Shown here one piece after another: positions 31,620-41,100 of a DNA stretch of 64,000 bases (its first letter is position 1; every line of letters starts with the position of its first letter). Origin of the DNA: an uncultured Oscillospiraceae bacterium (lineage in GTDB: Bacteria; Bacillota; Clostridia; Oscillospirales; Acutalibacteraceae); the NCBI GenBank assembly GCA_905193225.1, contig CAJJNV010000001.1, positions 62,001-126,000 on the forward strand, read 5' to 3'. The translations under genes were made by a program, and so were the position numbers. A model generated the notes under the pieces. The model did no database searches and had not been told where the DNA came from. It saw nothing but the letters and a program-made list of their open reading frames with translations.

Positions 31620-32762
31620 ATGATCTATCTCGACAATGCCGCAACCACATCGCCCAAACCGAAATCGGTTCTGCGCGCCTGCGACTACGCCATAAAAGAG
31701 CTTTGCGCAAACCCGGGAAGAAGCGGACACGCCCTTTCGGTCAAAGCGGCCGATGCGGTTTATAAATGCAGGGTAAAAGCGGCTGAATTTTTCGGACTTG
31801 ATAATTCCGAAAAGGTGGTTTTCACAAAAAACTGCACCGAGGCGCTTAACACGGTCATAAAGGGACTTGCCCTTGAAAATTGCGAAGTAATAACCTCCTG
31901 TTTTGAGCACAACTCGGTTGCACGCCCACTTTTTTCGCTTAAAAAACGAGGGGTAAAAACAAGGATAGCAAAGGTATATTTCGGCGACAGGCAAAAAACG
32001 GTCGAATCATTCAGAAACCTTATAACCGACAAAACGAGGCTGATAATATGCACTCACGCATCCAATGTCTGCGGAACGATCCTCCCCATAATGGAGATCG
32101 GCGAGCTTTGCCGTGAGAGGAGTATTCCCTTTGCGGTGGACGGCGCCCAGTCGGCGGGTATGGTTTCTATCGATATGAAAAGGGACGGCATCGATTTTCT
32201 TTGCCTTCCGGGGCACAAGGGACTTTACGGACCCATGGGAACCGGGCTGCTGCTTTGCAGCGGCAGTTTACCCGATACACTGACCGAGGGCGGCACCGGC
32301 AATCTTTCAAACAGCCTTTTTCAGCCCGACGATCTGCCCGAGCGGCTTGAAAGCGGAACGGTCAATGTTCCGGGTATTGCGGGTCTTTCGGCAGGAATCG
32401 ATTTTGTTAAAAGAGCAGGGATTTCCCGCATAAATCGCCACGAAAAACAGCTTTGCGCCATTCTTTATAAAGGCCTTTCGGACAATAAAAGCATCACGGT
32501 TTACGGCGAGAATCCCACCGTCACTTCCACTGCGCCGGTTGTAAGCTTTAATATAAACGGCATTCCGTCGGAGCAGGTTTCGGCCGAGCTTTCGTCAAGG
32601 GGAATAGCCGTCAGGGCGGGACTGCACTGTGCGCCTTTTGCTCATGAAGTCCTCGGAACCTTAAAAACCGGTACGGTAAGGGTGAGCTTTTCGGTATTTA
32701 ATACACCCGACGAGGTGAAATATCTCATAAAAAGTATAGAAAATATACAAAAAAATGTTTGA
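31620..32762 (+). CDS. Cysteine desulfurase/selenocysteine lyase family enzyme
   Basis: PLP-dependent class V aminotransferase-fold enzyme, 380 residues, cytoplasmic. Starts MIYLDNAATTSPKP; PLP-binding Lys 200 lies in LPGHKGLYGPMGTG; and the catalytic Cys 337 is in the RAGLHCAP motif, which is the short-loop (type II, CsdA/SufS-like) arrangement. The family with a DUF3343 partner is often annotated 'cysteine desulfurase family protein'. It probably mobilises sulfur or selenium from Cys or Sec for a dedicated acceptor, not the Isc/Suf cluster machinery, since no scaffold gene is nearby. Coupled to DUF3343 by a one-base gap. Confidence 0.92.
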   Translation: MIYLDNAATTSPKPKSVLRACDYAIKELCANPGRSGHALSVKAADAVYKCRVKAAEFFGLDNSEKVVFTKNCTEALNTVIKGLALENCEVITSCFEHNSVARPLFSLKKRGVKTRIAKVYFGDRQKTVESFRNLITDKTRLIICTHASNVCGTILPIMEIGELCRERSIPFAVDGAQSAGMVSIDMKRDGIDFLCLPGHKGLYGPMGTGLLLCSGSLPDTLTEGGTGNLSNSLFQPDDLPERLESGTVNVPGIAGLSAGIDFVKRAGISRINRHEKQLCAILYKGLSDNKSITVYGENPTVTSTAPVVSFNINGIPSEQVSAELSSRGIAVRAGLHCAPFAHEVLGTLKTGTVRVSFSVFNTPDEVKYLIKSIENIQKNV

Positions 32763-32768
32763 TAGCTA

Positions 32769-32797
32769 TTGATTAAATGGGCTATTAGTGTTAAAAT
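32769..32797 (+). promoter_or_regulatory. Promoter of cdaA-cdaR
   Basis: -35 TTGATT (32769-32774), 17-base spacer, -10 TAAAAT (32792-32797), giving a leader of about 57 bases before cdaA. Confidence 0.65.
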
Positions 32798-32860
32798 GGT
32801 GAAAGAATAACAAGTTTGTTATTTTTAACAGACTTTCAAATAAAATATACGGAGAAAACA

Positions 32861-33739
32861 ATGACGCAATTACTAAACGGAATTTCTGAGGTGTTCAACA
32901 ATATCATAGGCGTTTTTAAGGGAATATCCATTGGTGATATTCTTGATATTGTCATACTCACTTTTTTGATATATAAAGCCGTTCAGCTTGTCAGAGAAAC
33001 CCACGCGGGCCAGCTTTTAAAGGGCATCATTTTTCTTGTGCTCATAGATATTCTCGTAAACGTTCTCGATATGACCATGATGAAGGTCATTCTTCAAACG
33101 GTTTGGAGCGTGGGAATACTTGCGCTTATCGTGCTGTTCCAGCCGGAACTGCGGCACGTACTTGAGCAGCTGGGCAGAAACAAGCTTGGTTCTCTCGGGC
33201 GCACCCTCTCGGATGAGGAGGCGCAGCAAAGCATCCGCCGTAGCATCGAAGAGGTGTGCAAGGCCTGTATGTCTATGTCAAATGCCAAGGTGGGCGCCCT
33301 TATCGTATTTGAGAACAAAACCATTTTAAATGACGTTGTGGACAGCGGAAGTACGGTGGATGCCGTCGTATCCCGCGAGATGCTCGAAAACATCTTTTAT
33401 CCCAAAGCCCCTCTCCACGACGGAGCGGTAGTCATCAGAGACGGCAGGATTCATTCGGCCGCCTGCATATTGCCGCTTACCAAAAACACCAACATTTCTC
33501 TTGCTTTGGGAACGAGACACCGCGCCGCAATAGGTATGTCGGAGAACTCCGATGCCACCATTGTGGTCGTATCGGAGGAAACCGGTACCGTTTCGGTGGC
33601 CAGCAAAGGCAACCTTAAGCGGGGCTTTGACGCCATCACCCTTAAAACCGAGCTTGAAAGCTCCATTTCGGGCGTTGAAACGGACGACAAGAACAAAAAC
33701 AGTAAAAATCCTTTCAAGCGGATGGGGTGGTTTAAATGA
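32861..33739 (+). CDS. cdaA: Diadenylate cyclase CdaA
   Basis: Membrane-bound enzyme that makes c-di-AMP from two ATP. Start at ATG 32861 with CGGAG 6 bases upstream (292 residues); a 45-base upstream extension lacks a site. Three N-terminal membrane helices lie at about 15-90 (IGDILDIVILTFLIYKAVQL, GIIFLVLIDILVNVL, ILALIVLFQPE). The DAC domain follows, with PLHDGAVVIRDGRIHSA near 185 and LGTRHRAAIGMSE near 215, the two active-site motifs. The C-terminal tail is charged. Followed by cdaR with an ATGA overlap, as in most Firmicutes; glmM, often third, is absent. Confidence 0.97.
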   Translation: MTQLLNGISEVFNNIIGVFKGISIGDILDIVILTFLIYKAVQLVRETHAGQLLKGIIFLVLIDILVNVLDMTMMKVILQTVWSVGILALIVLFQPELRHVLEQLGRNKLGSLGRTLSDEEAQQSIRRSIEEVCKACMSMSNAKVGALIVFENKTILNDVVDSGSTVDAVVSREMLENIFYPKAPLHDGAVVIRDGRIHSAACILPLTKNTNISLALGTRHRAAIGMSENSDATIVVVSEETGTVSVASKGNLKRGFDAITLKTELESSISGVETDDKNKNSKNPFKRMGWFK

Positions 33740-35073
33740 ATAAATTCAGCAAACTTTTAAACAACAACAAATTTCTGCTTGTTCTTTCCTTTATAATTGC
33801 TCTCGGGGTGTGGCTTTTCATTTCCATCACATACAGTCCTCAGGTCGACCGCGTTATTTCCGACGTACCGGTTGAAGTTTCGCTGACATCGGTGGATGGT
33901 GCCGTTCCCATGTCGGTTTTCGGAAACGAAAACACCACCGTTAAGGTGGCGGTCAGAGGAAAGAAATATATGGTCGAACGGCTTTCTTCCGATTCGCTGA
34001 CCGTTTCGGCAAACACCGATCAGGTCACAAAGGCAGGAGAATATAACCTAACCCTTTCGGCCAAAAAAAATTCCCCAAACAGCGATTATGAAATTGTTTC
34101 GGTTGAGCCGTCCAGCATATCGGTATATATGGATGCAAAGAGCGAGACCACATTTGATCTGACCATCGACTGCGTGGGTGCAAGCGTTGAAAATCTTCAG
34201 ACCGAAAACACGGCAATGCTGCTTGAGCCTGAATTTACCGACGAAAACGACAAAACCATCGACCTTACCGGACCCGAGACCGAAATCAAAAAAATTGCCT
34301 CGGTAAAAGCGGTTGCCAACGTCAACAAGCAATTGACCGAAACCGAGGTTTACGACGCCGGAATTTTTATGTACGATAAGGACGGCGGAGTGCTTTACAA
34401 TCCTAATACCAACGACAATGTTCTAAAGTACACAAAACCCAAGGCCAACACCGTTTCGGTTTCGGCGAATGTCCGAATGAGAAAAACCGTTCCGCTCACC
34501 GTGGCGGTCAAAAACGGTCCTTCGTCCTTGCCCGATCTTGTTATCTACGAGGTCACCGGCAGTGACACCTCAACCGAACGGCAGGTTTCGCAGATCGGAA
34601 TTAAGGGCTCGCCCGACGTCATTTCACAGATAGAAAGCATTACCCTCGACGATCCCCTTGATTTTTCCACCATAAATTATGACGACGCCACCACATTCAA
34701 CTTTAAACTAACCTTGCCGAAGATAAGCGGCGTCACATATTACGATTATACCAAGGTTTCAAACGTCTACTTTGAGGTGAATGTCCGTCGTGACAGCTTT
34801 TCTTCCAAGTCCTTCGACATCCCGGCCGACAATATATCGGTGATTTCGGCGCCGAAAGGGAAGACAATCTCGGTTAAAACGGCCTTAAAGGGCGTTACGG
34901 TCATCGGCCCGCCCTCGGAGGTCAGAAACCTTTCGGTAAACAACATTAACATCTCAATCAACGCTTCCGAGCTTATCCAAACCGGCTCTTCCACCGTTAC
35001 ACCTATCATCTCGGTTTCAAGCGGGGGATGCTGGATAAGCGGAAAATACGAAGTAATTGCCGATGTGTCTTAA
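33736..35073 (+). CDS. cdaR: CdaR, YbbR-domain regulator of diadenylate cyclase
   Basis: 445 residues: one N-terminal membrane helix (FLLVLSFIIALGVWLFISITY) and a long extracytoplasmic part of about four YbbR repeats, each near 80 residues, recognisable by patterns such as DVPVEVSL, YEIVSVEPSSISVYMD, KTVPLTVAVKNG and FDIPADNISVISAPKG. CdaR modulates CdaA at the membrane. Translation overlaps cdaA by four bases. Three to four repeats is the usual range, so the gene is full-length. No terminator is evident before the tRNA-Leu promoter 8 bases after the stop. Confidence 0.92.
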   Translation: MNKFSKLLNNNKFLLVLSFIIALGVWLFISITYSPQVDRVISDVPVEVSLTSVDGAVPMSVFGNENTTVKVAVRGKKYMVERLSSDSLTVSANTDQVTKAGEYNLTLSAKKNSPNSDYEIVSVEPSSISVYMDAKSETTFDLTIDCVGASVENLQTENTAMLLEPEFTDENDKTIDLTGPETEIKKIASVKAVANVNKQLTETEVYDAGIFMYDKDGGVLYNPNTNDNVLKYTKPKANTVSVSANVRMRKTVPLTVAVKNGPSSLPDLVIYEVTGSDTSTERQVSQIGIKGSPDVISQIESITLDDPLDFSTINYDDATTFNFKLTLPKISGVTYYDYTKVSNVYFEVNVRRDSFSSKSFDIPADNISVISAPKGKTISVKTALKGVTVIGPPSEVRNLSVNNINISINASELIQTGSSTVTPIISVSSGGCWISGKYEVIADVS

Positions 35074-35080
35074 AAATTGC

Positions 35081-35109
35081 TTGACATTTTACCTTCGGGA
35101 AAGTATAAT
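35081..35109 (+). promoter_or_regulatory. Promoter of tRNA-Leu
   Basis: Consensus -35 TTGACA (35081-35086), 17-base spacer, -10 TATAAT (35104-35109). Confidence 0.88.
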
Positions 35110-35134
35110 CTTAGGGTCAACTTTCCCGATATAC

Positions 35135-35221
35135 GCTGGTGTGGCGGAATAGGCAGACGCCTGGGACTTAAAATCCCATGAGGGCAACCTCGTGCCGGTT
35201 CGACCCCGGCCACCAGCACCA
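35135..35221 (+). tRNA. tRNA-Leu (anticodon TAA)
   Basis: 87 bases with encoded CCA. Acceptor GCTGGTG/CACCAGC; anticodon stem TGGGA/TCCCA around CTTAAAA gives anticodon TAA, reading TTA. A long variable arm (GAGGGCAACCTC) marks a class II tRNA. T arm GCCGGTTCGACCCCGGC is intact. Confidence 0.96.
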
Positions 35222-35223
35222 TT

Positions 35224-35270
35224 AAAAGGCACCATTGCGGCATTTATGCTTTGCTTTCGGTGTCTTTTGT
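35224..35270 (+). terminator. Possible terminator after tRNA-Leu
   Basis: AAAAGGCACC and GGTGTCTTTT pair over ten bases with one wobble and the second arm ends in TTTT. The loop is large, so confidence is moderate. Confidence 0.45.
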
Positions 35271-35328
35271 CGTATAATTACAATTGCATTTCATAACATA
35301 AATTTGATTTCACATTTAAGGAGAAAAT

Positions 35329-37314
35329 ATGGATAAAGATTCGGCAAAAAAGCGAATAGATGAGCTTCGCGCCTCTCTTTTATATCACAGCAAAAGATAT
35401 TACGACGACGACAGCCCCGAGATTGAGGACTATGAATATGATATGATGCTCAGAGAGCTTGAAACCCTTGAAAGCGAGTTTTCCGAGTTTAAAAGCGAAA
35501 GCTCTCCTACCGCAAGGGTAGGGGGAAACGCCTCAAAGCTTTTTTCTCCTGTTGAGCACAGGGTAAAAATGGAAAGCCTTCAGGATGCCTTTTCCTTTGA
35601 GGAACTTAAGGATTTCGACAAAAGAGTCAGAGAAACGGTGCAAAACCCCGTTTACAGCGTTGAGCCGAAGATAGACGGTCTTTCGGTTTCCCTCGAATAT
35701 GCCGGCGGCACCTTCGTCAGAGGATCCACAAGAGGTGACGGAACCACCGGCGAGGATGTTACCGACAATCTTAAAACCATCAAATCCATTCCCGCCCACC
35801 TTAAAGAAAATATAGACTTTTTGGAGGTCAGGGGAGAGGTGTATATGCCACACAAGAGCTTTGAAAAGCTTGTGGAGCATCAGGAGCTTAACGGCGAAAA
35901 GATTGCAAAAAATCCCCGCAACGCCGCCGCAGGAGCGCTCAGGCAAAAAAACTCGGCAATAACCGCAAGCCGAGAACTTGACATTTTTGTTTTTAACATT
36001 CAGCAAAAAAGCGGCGGAAAAGAGCTTGATTCTCACATAAAATCCCTGGATTATATGAAAAGTCTCGGCCTTAATGTGCTCCCGTCATACGTGAAATGCG
36101 AATCCATCGATGGGGCTATTGAGGAAATTGAAAAAATAGGCCAAATGAGGGGACAGCTGCCCTTCGACATCGACGGCGCAGTCATCAAGGTTGATAATTT
36201 TAATGCACGGGATATACTTGGAAGCACCTCTAAATTTCCCAAATGGGCCATTGCCTATAAATATCCTCCCGAGGAAAAGGAAACCACCCTTACCGACATT
36301 GAGGTGAGCGTCGGACGGACGGGAGTTCTCACACCTACGGCGGTTTTTGAACCTATGCTGCTTGCAGGATCAACCGTTTCAAGAGCGGTGCTGCACAACG
36401 AGGATTATATAAAGGAAAAGGACATACGCATAGGCGACCGTATAATCGTCAGGAAGGCGGGGGACATTATCCCCGAGATAGTCAGCTCGGTCAGCCACAA
36501 AGACGGCGCACAGCCCTTTGAAATGCCCCGTGTATGCCCTTCCTGCGGTCAGAAGGTCGTCAGAGAGGCAGACGAATCGGCCATAAGATGCCTTAATCCC
36601 GAGTGCCCGGCGCAGCTTGTGAGGAACCTCATTCACTTTGCTTCCCGCGGGGCGATGGACATTGAGGGACTGGGCGATGCGGTTATAATGCAGCTGGTCG
36701 ACAGGGGACTTATAAAGCTCCCTTCCGACATTTACGACCTGAAGGCCGAGCAGATTGCCGACATTGAGCGTATGGGCGAAAAATCGGCGCAGAATCTTAT
36801 AAATGCCATTGAAAAATCAAAATCAAACGAGCTTTGGCGGCTGATATTCGGACTGGGCATACGGCACGTCGGCGAAAAGGCCGCAAAGCTTATGGAAAAC
36901 AGCTTTCCCGATATGGACGCCATTGCAGAGGCTTCCTGCGACGATCTTTTAAAAATAGACGGATTCGGTCAGATTATGGCCGACTGTGTTACCGAGTTTT
37001 TCTCCTCAAAAGGTACTGCCGAGCTTTTATTGCGGCTTAAAGATGCAGGCGTTAATATGAGGTCCAAAGAAAAAACCGCCGAAAGCACCTTCGGCGGAAA
37101 GACATTTGTTTTAACCGGCACCCTGCCCACGCTTTCGAGAAACGAGGCTACCGAGATGATCGAAGCAAGGGGAGGAAAGGTCTCATCATCGGTTTCAAAA
37201 AAGACCGATTATGTTTTGGCCGGGGAAGCGGCCGGAAGCAAGCTTACAAAAGCACAGACCCTCGGCATAGAGATAATTTCCGAACAGAGGTTCAGAGAGA
37301 TGATGGGACAGTAA
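35329..37314 (+). CDS. ligA: NAD-dependent DNA ligase LigA
   Basis: Seals nicks in duplex DNA using NAD+. 661 residues, standard. The N-terminal Ia region has HSKRYYDDDSPEIEDYEYD; the adenylated Lys 114 is in EPKIDGLSV; TRGDGTTGEDVT and RNAAAGALRQ follow. Zinc finger with four Cys (CPSCGQK...CLNPEC) near 403-430, HhH region with GIRHVGEKAA, and a C-terminal BRCT domain from about 586 (GKTFVLTGTLP). The ATG has AAGGAG at 6 bases. It stands alone after tRNA-Leu; pcrA, often its neighbour, is not here. Confidence 0.98.
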   Translation: MDKDSAKKRIDELRASLLYHSKRYYDDDSPEIEDYEYDMMLRELETLESEFSEFKSESSPTARVGGNASKLFSPVEHRVKMESLQDAFSFEELKDFDKRVRETVQNPVYSVEPKIDGLSVSLEYAGGTFVRGSTRGDGTTGEDVTDNLKTIKSIPAHLKENIDFLEVRGEVYMPHKSFEKLVEHQELNGEKIAKNPRNAAAGALRQKNSAITASRELDIFVFNIQQKSGGKELDSHIKSLDYMKSLGLNVLPSYVKCESIDGAIEEIEKIGQMRGQLPFDIDGAVIKVDNFNARDILGSTSKFPKWAIAYKYPPEEKETTLTDIEVSVGRTGVLTPTAVFEPMLLAGSTVSRAVLHNEDYIKEKDIRIGDRIIVRKAGDIIPEIVSSVSHKDGAQPFEMPRVCPSCGQKVVREADESAIRCLNPECPAQLVRNLIHFASRGAMDIEGLGDAVIMQLVDRGLIKLPSDIYDLKAEQIADIERMGEKSAQNLINAIEKSKSNELWRLIFGLGIRHVGEKAAKLMENSFPDMDAIAEASCDDLLKIDGFGQIMADCVTEFFSSKGTAELLLRLKDAGVNMRSKEKTAESTFGGKTFVLTGTLPTLSRNEATEMIEARGGKVSSSVSKKTDYVLAGEAAGSKLTKAQTLGIEIISEQRFREMMGQ

Positions 37315-37433
37315 TCCCACAGGTTTGATAACGATCTCACCAATCAAAAAAGTACACTGTCACCGCGGATATATATAACAAATCAATCTTTATATCAATC
37401 TATTTACATCAGTTTTTTTGCATTGACCCTGCA

Positions 37434-38396
37434 TTAACCCTCTTTGTTAAACTGTTCGACAAACCATATATTTTTAACCGAAAATTCCTTGCCCTTCAGA
37501 TATTCGAGGCTTTCGGCGTCGGTCTTAAAATCAAACCGCAGCTTGTATGAGCATAGGGCTTGATGAACGAATCCCTTTTTGCGGTCGGCGGCGTTTTTGC
37601 CGTATTTTCCGTCTCCCAAAAGGGGATGACCGAGATATGCCATATGCGCTCTTATTTGATGTGTGCGGCCGGTGAGCAGCTCAATTTCAAGTAAGGATAT
37701 TCCTTTTTTATAAGAAAGCACATTATAACGGGTTTTAACCGTCAGGCGGCCCTCCTTCGGAGCATCATATATTTTAACAAGATTTTTATCGCTGTTTTTT
37801 TCCAAAAAGCCTTCGATGGTATCCGATTGCTTTTCAGGCTTTCCGTGGACAAGACAGAGATAATATTTTGATATTTCCCGGTCCTTTATCTTTTGATTTA
37901 AAATACGCAGAGCGTCGGCGGTTTTAGCCGCGATTACGATGCCGCAGGTATTTCGGTCGATGCGGTTGGCAAGAGCGGGACAAAAGGAGTTTTCGCTCAT
38001 CGGTTTAAACTCTCCCTTTTCAAACAAATACCGCTTGATACGGTTTATAAGCGTATCGCCGTATTCTCCCTCGGCAGAATGGCAGAGCAGCCCCTCGGGC
38101 TTGTTTAGGAGCATTATGTTTTCGTCCTCATAAACTATATCGAGCTTTTTGCCGGCTTTTAAAAAGTCGTAATTATCGTTTTTCTGCTGTTCAAAAAATT
38201 CGTCGTTTATATAAAGCTCGAGCACATCGTTTTCGCGAAGCCGATCGGATATGGCGGCTTTCTTGCCGCAAAGCTTTATCCTTTTGGTGCGTATGTATTT
38301 ATACATCAGCGACTTTGGAAGAGAGGGCACGGCTTTTGATATAAATTTGTCAAGGCGCTGATTTGCGTCGTTTTTACCAATAATATATTTTTTCAC
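37434..38396 (-). CDS. RluA-family rRNA pseudouridine synthase
   Basis: 320 residues. N-terminal S4 RNA-binding domain (QRLDKFISKAVPSLPKSLMYKYIRTKRIKLCG), then the RluA catalytic domain: IMLLNKPEGLLCHS, the catalytic Asp in ALANRIDRNTCGIVIAAKT, and LLTGRTHQIRAHMAYLGHPLLGD. The plan fits RluC/RluD-type enzymes acting on 23S rRNA; the exact target uridine cannot be assigned. The start is GTG at 38396 with AAAGGGTG. It is divergent from radC, with only 30 bases between start codons. Its 3' end meets ligA tail to tail. Confidence 0.93.
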   Translation of the reverse strand: MKKYIIGKNDANQRLDKFISKAVPSLPKSLMYKYIRTKRIKLCGKKAAISDRLRENDVLELYINDEFFEQQKNDNYDFLKAGKKLDIVYEDENIMLLNKPEGLLCHSAEGEYGDTLINRIKRYLFEKGEFKPMSENSFCPALANRIDRNTCGIVIAAKTADALRILNQKIKDREISKYYLCLVHGKPEKQSDTIEGFLEKNSDKNLVKIYDAPKEGRLTVKTRYNVLSYKKGISLLEIELLTGRTHQIRAHMAYLGHPLLGDGKYGKNAADRKKGFVHQALCSYKLRFDFKTDAESLEYLKGKEFSVKNIWFVEQFNKEG

Positions 38397-38426
38397 TATC
38401 TTTTCACCCTTTGGAGGAATATTATT

Positions 38427-39140
38427 ATGTCATCGGAAATACACGCAGGACACAGAGAAAGACTGCGTAAACGTTTTGAGGAAAACGGCTTTGCCGGTTT
38501 TCAACAGCACGAGATACTTGAGTTTATATTAGGATACGCCATACCGCAAAAGGACCTTAATCCCGTTGCACACGCTCTCATAAACCATTTCGGAAGTCTG
38601 TCGGCGGTGCTGGACGCATCGGTAGACGATCTTAAAAAGGTGGACGGTATCGGCAGCTATTCAGCGGTTTTTATCAATATGTTTCCCAAGCTTTTCAGAG
38701 TTTACAGCGAATTGAGAGGCCGGAAAAAAGCCCTTTATTCGGCCGACGATGCGGGAGAGTTTTTAAAGCCTAAGTTTTTCGGCCTTAAATACGAGATTAT
38801 TTACGGAATATTTCTGGATAGCAAGTGTATGATTTTAAAGCACTGCATTTTATCCGAAGGTAACATCAACTCGGTGCCTATGTGCACAAGAAAGATTTGC
38901 GAAATAGCCTTTCAGACAGGTGCAACCACCCTTGTCATCGCCCACAACCATCCAAGCGGCATTGCGCTGCCGTCTAAAGACGATATATACAACACGGCCA
39001 ATCTTTCAAAAAGCATAAAGGATTTTGATATTATGCTTATGGACCATTTAATTTTTGCCGACGATGATTATATCTCTTTGGCAAGCTCCAGAGATTTTGA
39101 TGAAATTTTTAAAGGCAAATGGCCAAAGGAACAAATGTAA
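38427..39140 (+). CDS. radC: RadC/YeeS-family JAB domain protein
   Basis: 237 residues. N-terminal UPF0758 helical part with HEILEFILGYAIPQKDLNPVAHALI and a helix-hairpin-helix (VDGIGSYSA), then a JAMM metalloprotease-like fold with metal ligands in IAHNHPSG (His 173, His 175) and Asp 186. Despite its name it is not needed for radiation repair in the organisms tested; the biochemical role is uncertain. The N-terminal DNA-binding HhH fits a DNA-linked job. ATG start with a TTTGGAGG site. The terminator at 39311-39350 probably ends its transcript. Confidence 0.93.
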   Translation: MSSEIHAGHRERLRKRFEENGFAGFQQHEILEFILGYAIPQKDLNPVAHALINHFGSLSAVLDASVDDLKKVDGIGSYSAVFINMFPKLFRVYSELRGRKKALYSADDAGEFLKPKFFGLKYEIIYGIFLDSKCMILKHCILSEGNINSVPMCTRKICEIAFQTGATTLVIAHNHPSGIALPSKDDIYNTANLSKSIKDFDIMLMDHLIFADDDYISLASSRDFDEIFKGKWPKEQM

Positions 39141-39507
39141 GAGCTTTATTCTTTGCCGGCAGAGACTTTAATCGTGTATTGCAAAAGTTATGTCCCTGTG
39201 TTTTCCGGTTCTGCGGAAGCGTGCATATAATCGGGTTCATTCCGTGATATATGCAGCGATAACGGGTTATGATCGGCAAAGCGATTTTACATATCTGTTT
39301 AATATTTTATCCGATGTGCGGAAGGCTTGTTTTTCCGTGCATCGGTTTTTGTTTTAAGCAAATGCTGCCTGTTGCTTAAACCTAGCACGAAAACAAACAC
39401 ACGATTTCAACAAAAGAAAACTTCATCTATTCGTTAAACCTATACAAGTCATAAAACCGGTTCTTTGATAATATATCTTATTAAGGATAAAATCAACGAG
39501 GAAAGAA
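39141..39507. other. Intergenic region after radC
   Basis: Contains the terminator at 39311-39350, then a further inverted repeat TTTAAGCAA/TTGCTTAAA (39353-39382 region) and the leader of the SipL-like gene. No extra gene is supported. A clear sigma-E promoter for the SipL-like gene could not be fixed. Confidence 0.55.
39311..39350 (+). terminator. Terminator after radC
   Basis: 13-base stem CCGATGTGCGGAA/TTCCGTGCATCGG (39311-39323 and 39333-39345, two wobbles) followed by TTTTTGTTTT. It lies 170 bases after radC. Confidence 0.75.
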
Positions 39508-41043
39508 GTGGCTTTTATGGAAATAACTTTGGAAAGACAAAACATTCTGACCGAAAACACCCTTTCGGAAGAAGTTCTCGAACAGACAATCGACAACGAA
39601 ATAATGCTGCCCGATTTTTGCGGCAGTATGGGCAGAATACTCAAGTGCAGCGCAAGAGGAAAGATCATTTCAAAGAGAATCGTAAACTCGGTGCTTAACA
39701 TCGACGGAAACGTTTTTTTAACGGTTTTTTATATCGATGAAAACGGATGCCTTAAAACCTTTGATCAGACATTGTCATTTTATCGGGAACTTAATCTTAA
39801 AAAAGATGCCGACATAACGCCTTTGGTCAAATGCAAGATCGAGCACATAAGCTGCAGGATGCTGAATCCCAGAAAGATTGAGGTGCATGGATCGCTGTCC
39901 ATATCGATAAAGCTGATTGAAAGCAGCAGCAGACAGTGCATTAAAAGCGCAAAAAACGACGATATTCAGCTGCGGGTAGAAAACAGAAGCATCACGGTGC
40001 CTTTGGGATGCACGGAAAAATATATGGCGGTCAACGATGAAATTGAGCTTCCCGCCGATTCAAAGCCTGTAACCTGCCTTTTAAGAAACTGCGGCAGAAT
40101 CGAATATACCGATTGCAAGTCCATTGCGGGCAAGGTCATAGTTAAGGGAGAACTGAGCGTAACAGTTTGTTATATGACCGATGAAAAGCTTAAAGTAAAC
40201 GAGCTTGATACAACCATTCCCTTTACCCAGATCATAGATATTCAAAACGCCGACGAGGATTGCTTTGCCAGAGCCGATTGCGAAATAACCGCCCTCGACA
40301 TTCGCTGCAAAACCGGGTTTGACGGAGAGGTGCAAAGCTTTACCGTTTCGGCCGGAATCAACACACGGGTCAAAATTTTCAAAAACAAAGATGTAGATTT
40401 TGCCGTCGATGCCTATTCGGTCAAAAACACCATAAAAACAAAGTGCGAGCGCATATGTCTTAACAGAAATCTTGCCGATGTCAAGGAAGATTTTTCGGAA
40501 GAATACACGCTGGATTTCGGCACCGAGCTTACCGGCATTCTCGACATTTTCGGCCAAGCGGCCGTTACCGATGTCAAAACAGCAGGGGACAGGGTTACGG
40601 TAAACGGCACGGTACAAATGTGCATAATCGCCTGCGACGCAGACGGATCTGTAAATTGCTTTGACAAGACGGTGGATTTCAGCCGCGCAGTAATGACAGG
40701 ACAGGAAAATGGCTGCATCAGCCTTTCGCCCGCCGTTGATATAAAGAGCTTTGGATATTCTTTAAACGGCAGCTCGGCTGACGTAAAGGTCAATATGGTG
40801 CTTGCAGGAAGTCTTGAGGATTGTTTCGATGTAAGCGCCCTTTCGGAAATCTCCGTAAGCGAGGAAAATGCTTTGAGCGGCACGAGACTCCCTGCGCTGA
40901 CGGTATATTATTGCTATGATGATGAACGGCTGTTTGACATAGCGAGAAGGTATCATACCACCGTCGACGCGGTCAAAAAGGTCAACGGAACCGACGAAGA
41001 CACCGTCTTAAAGGGATCGGTCATTCTCATTCCGGGGGTTTGA
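39508..41043 (+). CDS. SPOCS (DUF3794) and LysM protein, SipL-like
   Basis: 511 residues with no membrane segment. Three SPOCS/DUF3794 repeats make up most of it (for example CSARGKIISKRIVNSVLNIDGNVFLTVFY and SIAGKVIVKGELSVTVCYM), followed by a C-terminal LysM domain at about 462-511 (VYYCYDDERLFDIARRYHTTVDAVKKVNG). This is the plan of SipL, which in C. difficile binds SpoIVA through its LysM domain to attach the coat to the forespore. GTG at 39508 with GAGG at 6 bases is my preferred start; ATG 39517 is possible. By homology it is a mother-cell sporulation gene. Confidence 0.9.
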   Translation: MAFMEITLERQNILTENTLSEEVLEQTIDNEIMLPDFCGSMGRILKCSARGKIISKRIVNSVLNIDGNVFLTVFYIDENGCLKTFDQTLSFYRELNLKKDADITPLVKCKIEHISCRMLNPRKIEVHGSLSISIKLIESSSRQCIKSAKNDDIQLRVENRSITVPLGCTEKYMAVNDEIELPADSKPVTCLLRNCGRIEYTDCKSIAGKVIVKGELSVTVCYMTDEKLKVNELDTTIPFTQIIDIQNADEDCFARADCEITALDIRCKTGFDGEVQSFTVSAGINTRVKIFKNKDVDFAVDAYSVKNTIKTKCERICLNRNLADVKEDFSEEYTLDFGTELTGILDIFGQAAVTDVKTAGDRVTVNGTVQMCIIACDADGSVNCFDKTVDFSRAVMTGQENGCISLSPAVDIKSFGYSLNGSSADVKVNMVLAGSLEDCFDVSALSEISVSEENALSGTRLPALTVYYCYDDERLFDIARRYHTTVDAVKKVNGTDEDTVLKGSVILIPGV

Positions 41044-41100
41044 CCGAAAGCAGTCGATAACGCAACGAAAGCTCGAAATTTTAAACCTGCGGCCCGAGGC

